The position numbers and the translations under genes are program-made. From assembly GCA_947499275.1 (NCBI GenBank), contig CANMNM010000114.1:1-5131 (forward strand): DNA of 5,131 nt, written 5' to 3'. Shown one piece after another: positions 1 to 4,351 of the stretch (positions are counted from its first letter, which is position 1; each line of letters begins with the position of its first letter). The notes under the pieces were generated by a model. That model saw nothing but the letters and a program-made list of their open reading frames with translations, ran no database searches and had not been told where the DNA came from. The stretch is from Actinomycetota bacterium. GTDB taxonomy: Bacteria > Actinomycetota > Actinomycetes > S36-B12.

Positions 1-336
1 TGAATCAACCGCGTCGGGCCAGCTTGTGCGCAAAGCCCTTGACCTGATTTTTACCCGGCGCTTGAGGCTGAAGATCGGTATGAAGGTAGCTCCCACAGCG
101 GCCATTAAGGCAACCATCGGTATTGATGTGATGATGAGGGCAATTGAACCTGTGACCAACGCTGCAATTCCCATTGTTGTGTAAACGGTTCCCGCGGTCA
201 CATTGGGTAACCCTGCAGCTTTAACCAAAGTTCCCGCGTAACTTTCTTTGCGCACCCGCACCGGTCGGTTCCCGCTAAGCGACAGGAATATGAGTAACAC
301 GCCGATTCCTACCGTCAGCCCAAGCACGGCGCCCAT
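1..336 (-). CDS. tadB: TadB-like Flp pilus assembly / type II secretion F-family membrane protein (partial, N-terminus)
   Basis: This is the N-terminal 112 residues of an inner-membrane platform protein of the Tad (Flp pilus) or type II secretion F family; the rest lies beyond the left edge. In Tad systems TadB and TadC form the membrane base on which the TadA ATPase acts to assemble pilin. The translation shows a hydrophobic segment at about residues 1-20, a basic linker (RPVRVRK, 24-30), and two more hydrophobic segments at about 53-71 and 73-91. A basic stretch then leads to WPDAVD (106-111), a signature that in TadB-like proteins opens the cytoplasmic F domain. The ATG shares one base with the TGA stop of the upstream tadA (TGATG), which indicates translational coupling and supports this start. 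No separate ribosome-binding site is needed. The family call is firm. TadB rather than TadC is inferred from its place directly after tadA and from the N-terminal layout. Confidence 0.85.
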   Translation of the reverse strand, partial: MGAVLGLTVGIGVLLIFLSLSGNRPVRVRKESYAGTLVKAAGLPNVTAGTVYTTMGIAALVTGSIALIITSIPMVALMAAVGATFIPIFSLKRRVKIRSRALRTSWPDAVDS

Positions 337-1559
337 CAGGCAACGCCATGAAGTGGCTTCTGCGCATACAAGATGCTGGTCAAATCAAATCCGTGGGCAA
401 CAAATCTTTCTGGGTGCGGTGGGTAACCACCCTTTCGCGCTAGGCCAGCTCCTTCATCTTTGAAAATCGTGCTCATTTCCACAATATTGTTTTCAACACG
501 ACCGGTGAGACCCGAAATTTCAGTGATGCGTCTTTGACCACTGGGATCTGTAGCGGCGTGAATTACTAAATCAACCGCCCCCGCGACGGTTGGCACAACA
601 AAGTCCCCAGGAATATTTGCGCCCGCAAGCAGCGGGAGTGTGCAAAGTTTGGTCACTGCTTCACGGGCACTGTTTGCGTGCAAAGTTGACAGTGAAGGCA
701 TACCCGAGTTCATGGCGATGAGGAGGTCAAGGGATTCGCCTTGGCGAACTTCACCGACAATCAAACGAGTGGGTCGCATCCGCAGTGCTTCACGAACGAG
801 CCTGCGCAGTGGGATTTCACCGGTTCCCTCCAAACTCGCATCACGCGTTTGCATGGCGATCCAGTCCGGGTGGTCAATGTGAATTTCGAAAACTTCTTCG
901 CAACTGATGATGCGTTCGTGGTGTGGAACACAACCAAGGAGTGCGTTGAGCAATGTGGTTTTACCTGCCTGCGTGCCACCGGCCACCACAATATTGAGGC
1001 CACATTTAACAGCGGCGTCAAGGAAAGTGGCAGCTTGCTGGTTCAGCGTTCCTAGAGTTACCAGGTCAAAAATAGTTTTAGGGCGAACGATGAATCGCCG
1101 GATATTTACCGACCAATGTTTTTGGGTTATTTCAGGGATGACAACGTGCAACCGACTGCCGTCAGAGAGGACCGCGTCAACGAAGGGTTGGGACAGATCA
1201 AGGCGGCGCCCCGAAGTTCGAAGCATCCGTTCGACCAGTTCGCGTACCTGCTCGGGAACCAAAATGACTCCGGTCAGTTCACTTCGCCCACCTCGAGCAA
1301 TAAAGACTCGACTCGGTTCATTGATCCAGATTTCTTCAACCGTTGGGTCATCAAAAAACTTTTGTAGCGGGCCATAACCAGAAATTTGGTGATGTATTTC
1401 AATTACCAATGCAGGTACGTCGATTATTGATCCACCCGCGAAGAGATCAGAGACACTCTCCTGAATCAAGTGAAGCACCTGAGCGCTATCCATCACGGGG
1501 TCAAGATCAAGGGTTCGAATCTGCTCGCGAACCCGTGACTCAATGATGTGTGATTCCAT
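336..1559 (-). CDS. tadA: TadA/CpaF-family secretion ATPase
   Basis: This is a 407-residue cytoplasmic hexameric ATPase of the GspE/TadA/CpaF family that drives pilin assembly or secretion through the TadB/TadC membrane platform. The N-terminal domain (about 1-145) contains the family stretch GRRLDLSQPFVDAVLSDGSR (117-136), followed by IRRF (153-156). The RecA-like domain has a Walker A motif GGTQAGKTT (194-202, K200), an acidic box around SCEEVFEI (219-226), a Walker B region RLIVGEVR (265-272, E270) and a histidine box STLHANSARE (291-300, H294). The length is normal for a short actinobacterial TadA. In place of the GHxG often seen before the His box it has NSGMPSL, which I recall as typical of one actinobacterial branch. 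A clear AAAGGGG site lies 5 nt upstream of the ATG. tadB follows with a one-base overlap, so the two are co-transcribed. The upstream neighbour is a hydrolase gene rather than the TadZ/Ssd gene often found there. All key motifs are intact. Confidence 0.93.
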   Translation of the reverse strand: MESHIIESRVREQIRTLDLDPVMDSAQVLHLIQESVSDLFAGGSIIDVPALVIEIHHQISGYGPLQKFFDDPTVEEIWINEPSRVFIARGGRSELTGVILVPEQVRELVERMLRTSGRRLDLSQPFVDAVLSDGSRLHVVIPEITQKHWSVNIRRFIVRPKTIFDLVTLGTLNQQAATFLDAAVKCGLNIVVAGGTQAGKTTLLNALLGCVPHHERIISCEEVFEIHIDHPDWIAMQTRDASLEGTGEIPLRRLVREALRMRPTRLIVGEVRQGESLDLLIAMNSGMPSLSTLHANSAREAVTKLCTLPLLAGANIPGDFVVPTVAGAVDLVIHAATDPSGQRRITEISGLTGRVENNIVEMSTIFKDEGAGLARKGGYPPHPERFVAHGFDLTSILYAQKPLHGVA

Positions 1560-1564
1560 GGTTA

Positions 1565-1571
1565 CCCCTTT
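1565..1571 (-). promoter_or_regulatory. Ribosome-binding site of tadA
   Basis: The minus strand reads AAAGGGG, then TAACC, then ATG. The 5-nt spacing is good and fixes the tadA start at 1559. This strong site contrasts with the divergent genes at 2561 and 2612, which have no Shine-Dalgarno. Confidence 0.75.
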
Positions 1572-1632
1572 AGCTTGCGAGCAATCAGGGTAAGTCGAAT
1601 GAAGGCTTTAAATGAAGTAGTGATTTCTCCGC

Positions 1633-1641
1633 TGTGGATAA
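1633..1641 (-). promoter_or_regulatory. Perfect DnaA-box-like 9-mer in the hydrolase-tadA gap
   Basis: The minus strand reads TTATCCACA, the classical DnaA box consensus, inside the 87-bp gap between the end of the hydrolase gene and tadA. It is the only exact copy I noticed, so it is not an origin. It could be an isolated DnaA-binding site or chance. The rest of the gap (1560-1646) holds the tadA ribosome-binding site. I see no convincing terminator in it and no clear -35/-10 pair for tadA. Confidence 0.35.
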
Positions 1642-1646
1642 CTCAA

Positions 1647-2561
1647 TTACAGCAGGAAACGATCCCAAGCGGCCTTGACGAATTCGGGGTGCTCGGACTG
1701 AGCCATGTGACCCGTGTCAGGCAGTACCACCACGTGAGCGTTGGGAAAATGCTTCGTGAATCGATGTGCGTTCTTGGCGCTCACCAGAACGTCATCCCGG
1801 CCATAGATTCCTAGTGTGGGAACGGTGACTCGCTCAGCAAGTTTCCACGGACGGTTGGGACCAACCAGATCGGTATTCGTTGCGAACAGACCGCGAAGGG
1901 ATCGGAGAAAAGCGTCGGCGTTGTAGGTGAGATGGTCTCGTTCTTTTAGTTCCTCGACCGCTTCAGCCATTCGGATTTGTGAAAACTGATCAGGTCGGGC
2001 GGTGCAACCATCGACTGTTGCCTGAACGCGATCTTCGGCGGGCATCTGAAAAAATTTAGGGATTAATTTCTCCCCAACCCCTGGGAGAGCGATTGCTGGC
2101 AAGTGGACATTGCCCTTTGTCGCATAAAGACTCGGGAACGCCGGTGAAATCAAGGTTAAGGAGCGCACCAGTTCAGGTTTGCGAGCGGCCAGTTGCAGTG
2201 CGACGGCGCCACCAAGAGAGTTTCCGAAAAGATCAACGGGCCCAAGTTCCTTATCCATAATAAATTCAGCGACGGCTCGAGCGTGGCCAGAAGGCGAGTA
2301 ATCACCGTCACGCGGGGGAGGTGACATGCCGAACCCGGGAAGATCAATCGCATATCCGGTGAGTTGCGGCGCAAGGGCGAGCATCAAATCTGTCCAGTTG
2401 AGCGAGGAGCCGCCAAGCCCGTGGAGAAAAACACCCACTCGATCGGGGGAAGTGTCTGAAGTTCGCGTGCTTCGATAGGAAATCGTTCGCTTGGCGAGAA
2501 ACTCGATATTGCGCGGGTAAGCGTGCGGGGCCTCAACGCGTGGGGAAATAGGGGAAAGCAT
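1647..2561 (-). CDS. Alpha/beta fold hydrolase
   Basis: This is a 304-residue serine hydrolase of the alpha/beta fold, with the form seen in MhpC/BphD-like and haloperoxidase/lipase-like enzymes. The substrate cannot be told from sequence. The oxyanion-region motif is FLHGLGGSS (45-53), with HG at 47-48. The nucleophile elbow is GNSLGG (113-118, Ser115). The acid lies in GRDDVLV (254-260), most likely Asp257, and the base is His285 in DTGHMAQSEHPEF. The Asp257 to His285 spacing of 28 equals that of BphD as I recall it, so the triad looks complete. Residues of roughly 150-230 form the variable cap. There is no clear signal peptide; the start is MLSPISPR. The frame stays open to an ATG at 2657, but that start would run into the divergent TetR gene. 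The ATG at 2561 has a TACGCT -10 six bases upstream, so I chose it. The gene is a likely target of the neighbouring TetR regulator. Confidence 0.88.
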   Translation of the reverse strand: MLSPISPRVEAPHAYPRNIEFLAKRTISYRSTRTSDTSPDRVGVFLHGLGGSSLNWTDLMLALAPQLTGYAIDLPGFGMSPPPRDGDYSPSGHARAVAEFIMDKELGPVDLFGNSLGGAVALQLAARKPELVRSLTLISPAFPSLYATKGNVHLPAIALPGVGEKLIPKFFQMPAEDRVQATVDGCTARPDQFSQIRMAEAVEELKERDHLTYNADAFLRSLRGLFATNTDLVGPNRPWKLAERVTVPTLGIYGRDDVLVSAKNAHRFTKHFPNAHVVVLPDTGHMAQSEHPEFVKAAWDRFLL

Positions 2562-2564
2562 GCC

Positions 2565-2580
2565 TAAAGCGTACGCGATA
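2565..2580. promoter_or_regulatory. Imperfect 16-bp palindrome, candidate TetR operator
   Basis: TAAAGCGT and ACGCGATA face each other, with 6 of 8 positions matching per arm around a perfect GCGTACGC core (2569-2576). It overlaps the candidate -10 of the hydrolase gene and lies 20 bp before the -10 of the TetR gene. TetR regulators commonly bind such palindromes between themselves and a divergent target. That this is the operator is inference from position and symmetry; no second copy was found. Confidence 0.35.
2568..2573 (-). promoter_or_regulatory. Candidate -10 element for a leaderless hydrolase mRNA
   Basis: The minus strand reads TACGCT, then 6 nt (TTAGGC), then the ATG at 2561. TANNNT at this distance is the geometry of leaderless transcripts in actinobacteria, where the A of the ATG is the first base of the mRNA. 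There is no Shine-Dalgarno in front of this ATG. No convincing -35 is visible; TTGCAT sits 18 nt upstream of the hexamer but is a poor match. Confidence 0.5.
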
Positions 2581-2599
2581 AATAAATCCCAATGCAAAG

Positions 2600-2605
2600 T
2601 AGACT
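2600..2605 (+). promoter_or_regulatory. Candidate -10 element for a leaderless TetR mRNA
   Basis: TAGACT is followed by 6 nt (GCCTCC) and the ATG at 2612, the same spacing as the divergent promoter on the other strand. No Shine-Dalgarno precedes this ATG and no in-frame alternative GTG or TTG lies between it and the conserved part of the protein. The two -10 elements are 26 bp apart, so polymerases on the two promoters would interfere with each other. Confidence 0.5.
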
Positions 2606-2611
2606 GCCTCC

Positions 2612-3247
2612 ATGGTTGTTGGGGCATCTGTTGAGGAGTCTGTTTCGCGTACCGCACGACTCCCTAAATCGCAGCGCCGGGATCAACTTGTGGACGTCGC
2701 CCGTTCGGTCTTTGTTGAGCAGGGGTACCACGCCGCCAGCATGGAAATCATTGCCGAGACTGCCGGTGTCTCCAAGCCACTTCTCTACCAGCACTTCCCC
2801 AGCAAGTTGGACCTCTATTTGGCATTACTCGACGCTGGAATCGATGACCTACTCGCCAAATCAGATGCCTCATTGCGCGATATCACCGACAATAAATTGC
2901 GCGTGATCGCAACCATACAAACTTACTTTGAATTTGTTGACGACCCCCAAGACGCCTACCGACTCGTTTTTGAATCAGACCTCACTAACGAACCTCAAGT
3001 ACGTGCCCGCTTGGAACGACTTGAACGCGAAGTAATTAAACGTATTGCCGCAGTTATCAAGGCAGACACCGGTCTGAGTGAAAGCCAAGCAACACTGCTC
3101 GGCGCCGGACTGCACGGCATGGCCCAAGTTGCCGCCACGAATTGGCTGCGGGATCCGACCATTCCCAGAGAGGACGCCGCAGAGTTAGTGGCAATGCTCT
3201 CTTGGCGCGGTATCAGGGGATTCCCACTTTCACATCCGCCCGCATAA
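2612..3247 (+). CDS. TetR/AcrR-family transcriptional regulator
   Basis: This is a 211-residue DNA-binding repressor-type regulator. The N-terminal TetR domain begins near RLPKSQRRDQLVDVA (16-30). It continues through FVEQGYHAASME (34-45), and the recognition helix-turn-helix is IIAETAGVSKPLLYQHF (46-62), followed by PSKLDLYLALL (63-73). The C-terminal ligand/dimer domain includes YRLVFESDLTNEP (116-128) and ends with SWRGIRGFPLS (197-207). I recognise both of these as conserved in the actinobacterial subfamily next to DUF3107 genes, of which I believe Rv3208 is a member. The ligand is unknown. It is divergent from the hydrolase gene across 50 bp, with a candidate operator between them. It is probably co-transcribed with the DUF3107 gene 31 bp downstream. 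The length is typical and nothing is broken. Confidence 0.92.
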   Translation: MVVGASVEESVSRTARLPKSQRRDQLVDVARSVFVEQGYHAASMEIIAETAGVSKPLLYQHFPSKLDLYLALLDAGIDDLLAKSDASLRDITDNKLRVIATIQTYFEFVDDPQDAYRLVFESDLTNEPQVRARLERLEREVIKRIAAVIKADTGLSESQATLLGAGLHGMAQVAATNWLRDPTIPREDAAELVAMLSWRGIRGFPLSHPPA

Positions 3248-3265
3248 TCCAACAACCAACAGCTA

Positions 3266-3272
3266 AGAAAGG
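3266..3272 (+). promoter_or_regulatory. Ribosome-binding site of the DUF3107 gene
   Basis: AGAAAGG lies 6 nt upstream of the ATG at 3279. It fixes the start. No promoter hexamers are evident in the 31-bp gap after the TetR stop, which suggests translation from the same mRNA as the TetR gene. Confidence 0.65.
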
Positions 3273-3278
3273 TACATC

Positions 3279-3500
3279 ATGGACGTCAACATTGGAGTTC
3301 AACATATTGCGCGCGACATTTCACTTGAGACCGACGAAAGCGCTGAATCAATCACTGCCAAGGCAACAGAGGCAATTAACTCGGGTTCACTTTTGAGCTT
3401 GACCGATATAAAAGGTCGAGTTGTCCTCGTTCCCGGTAGCAAGATTGCCTACATTGACCTGGGTCCGGCAGCCGGCCGTCGCGTTGGGTTTGGCAAATAG
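3279..3500 (+). CDS. DUF3107 family protein
   Basis: This 73-residue soluble protein belongs to the small actinobacterial family DUF3107; I believe Rv3208A (TB9.4) is the mycobacterial member. Its function is not established. Family landmarks are the opening MDVNIGVQHIARDISLE, the middle LLSLTDIKGRVVLVPGSKIAYIDLG (38-62), written here in outline as LTDxKGR, VPxxKIAYxDLG, and the end RRVGFG (67-72). The protein has no membrane segment, signal peptide or cysteine. The alternating hydrophobic pattern of the middle suggests beta strands. It follows the TetR gene after 31 bp with a good ribosome-binding site, so it probably shares its mRNA and control. Its stop codon lies 2 bp from the stop of the convergent ferritin-like gene. 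Confidence 0.88.
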   Translation: MDVNIGVQHIARDISLETDESAESITAKATEAINSGSLLSLTDIKGRVVLVPGSKIAYIDLGPAAGRRVGFGK

Positions 3501-3502
3501 TT

Positions 3503-4198
3503 TTAGGCAGCTAAACCAAGATCGGCCATGCGCCGCGAATGGCTGTCTGTTAGTCGCGCCAACATGCGACCAATCTCAGCCAGATCAGCGCCTGGCCGGT
3601 CAACTCCACCAATAATGAGTGCGGCCAATGCATCACGTTCTGCGGCAACCCGCTGCGCTTGGGACAGGGCTTCACCCACGAGCCTTCGTCCCCATAATGC
3701 TAAACGCCCTGCAACTTTAGGGTCCTCTTCGATTGCCGCGCGGATTCGCTCAACAACATAAGCTGCGTGGGTTAGGTCATCGCACACCTCCAGCACCAAT
3801 TCACGGGTTCGCGGGTCAACATAGGAAGAAATCTCTCGATAGAAATCCAGTGCGATTCCATCACCCACGAAAGCTTTCATCAGACCTTCAAGCCAGTCGG
3901 TTGGTTTGGTCTTGGCGTGGAATTCCTCCAGGGTTTGCCGGAAAGGCTCCATGGCGATTTCAGGATCGGCGCCCAGTTCTACAAGTCGATTGCGCAATAA
4001 GATGAAATGTCGGAATTCGGTCGTGGCCAACTCCCCCATGGACGCTTTGTCGGCGAAAGTCGGAGCCAGAATGCAGTCCGCGGCCATTCGCTCAAATGCG
4101 GTTACCTCACTCACTGCAAGCACCGCCAGAAGGTCGATTACCGCCGCCCGGTATTGGGGGTCAGTGTCTAACTCTTGCTCAATCGACTCCTGGGACAT
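3503..4198 (-). CDS. Ferritin-like fold protein (MiaE-like, MiaE_2 family)
   Basis: This 231-residue protein is almost entirely helical and resembles the actinobacterial ferritin-like family annotated as MiaE_2, named for likeness to the di-iron tRNA hydroxylase MiaE. I recall Rv3210c as the same length and in the same gene order. Candidate metal ligands in the first helical pair are Glu36 (in FERMA) and the E-x-x-H of TEFRHF (E61, H64). In the second half there is a D-x-x-H in DDLTHAAYVVER (D141, H144), where classical di-iron proteins carry E-x-x-H, and Glu150 nearby. A conserved segment GDGIALDFYREI spans 112-123. Whether it binds iron or hydroxylates tRNA is unproven. A TGA lies in frame four codons before the ATG at 4198, so the start is well bounded. 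The ribosome-binding site is weak (AGG, 3 nt away). The gene converges on DUF3107 and diverges from the helicase gene. Confidence 0.82.
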   Translation of the reverse strand: MSQESIEQELDTDPQYRAAVIDLLAVLAVSEVTAFERMAADCILAPTFADKASMGELATTEFRHFILLRNRLVELGADPEIAMEPFRQTLEEFHAKTKPTDWLEGLMKAFVGDGIALDFYREISSYVDPRTRELVLEVCDDLTHAAYVVERIRAAIEEDPKVAGRLALWGRRLVGEALSQAQRVAAERDALAALIIGGVDRPGADLAEIGRMLARLTDSHSRRMADLGLAA

Positions 4199-4235
4199 CG
4201 GCCTGAATCAACTCCGCTCGCATGTGGGTGTCGCA

Positions 4236-4255
4236 CTTGCCTAGGGCTAGCCAAG
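4236..4255. repeat. 20-bp imperfect palindrome, candidate operator
   Basis: CTTGCCTAGG faces GCTAGCCAAG, with 8 of 10 positions matching per arm. It sits 20 bp before the candidate helicase -10 and about 40 bp upstream of the ferritin-like start. A binding site for a dimeric regulator shared by both genes is possible, but the regulator is unknown and the role is inference. Confidence 0.35.
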
Positions 4256-4314
4256 CACCATAAGAGTATCGGGGTACCATAAAACCATTGAGCCACTCGC
4301 TCATGATCCCCGAA

Positions 4315-4330
4315 GCGGGCAGTTTCCCGC
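4315..4330 (+). other. Small GC hairpin in the helicase leader
   Basis: GCGGG and CCCGC can pair perfectly around a 6-base loop (CAGTTT). The stem is short (5 bp) and is not followed by a T tract, so it is not a normal terminator. It ends 12 bp before the helicase ribosome-binding site and could affect its translation; chance is also possible. Confidence 0.3.
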
Positions 4331-4341
4331 CTCATTAACCC

Positions 4342-4346
4342 TGGAG
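4342..4346 (+). promoter_or_regulatory. Ribosome-binding site that points to a CTG start
   Basis: TGGAG is followed by 5 nt (TTCTT) and then CTG at 4352. No ATG, GTG or TTG in the helicase frame lies between the upstream stop (TGA at 4304-4306) and the conserved Q motif, so this site is the main evidence for where translation begins. Confidence 0.5.
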
Positions 4347-4351
4347 TTCTT

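Larger units (their letters stand above)
4199..4351. promoter_or_regulatory. Divergent control region between the ferritin-like gene and the helicase gene
   Basis: This 153-bp non-coding stretch must hold promoters for both neighbours. I see a 20-bp imperfect palindrome at 4236-4255 and the repeat ACCATAA at 4257-4263 and 4276-4282 (19 bp apart), with a third ACCAT at 4284-4288. A possible helicase -10, TACCAT, lies at 4275-4280; no good -35 lies upstream of it. If it is used, the helicase mRNA has a leader of about 65 nt that includes the small hairpin at 4315-4330. No promoter for the ferritin-like gene could be picked out. Confidence 0.4.

Noticed and set aside
907..1377. 156-codon open frame on the plus strand inside tadA
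   Set aside because: It is antisense to a gene with intact ATPase motifs; the translation is rich in Arg, Ser and Thr and matches no family I know.
1573..1582. GCTTGCGAGC as a terminator between the hydrolase and tadA
   Set aside because: The stem is only about 3 bp and there is no T tract.
1575..1814. 79-codon open frame on the plus strand over the end of the hydrolase gene
   Set aside because: It is mostly antisense to the conserved catalytic C-terminus of the hydrolase and resembles nothing known.
2562..2657. N-terminal extension of the hydrolase to an ATG at 2657
   Set aside because: It would overlap the divergent TetR gene by 46 bp and add 32 residues with no domain. The ATG at 2561 has a well-spaced -10 element.
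3525..3543. GCCAT/ATGGC hairpin as a terminator after DUF3107
   Set aside because: It has 5 bp with a 9-base loop, lies inside the ferritin-like coding sequence, and has no T tract.
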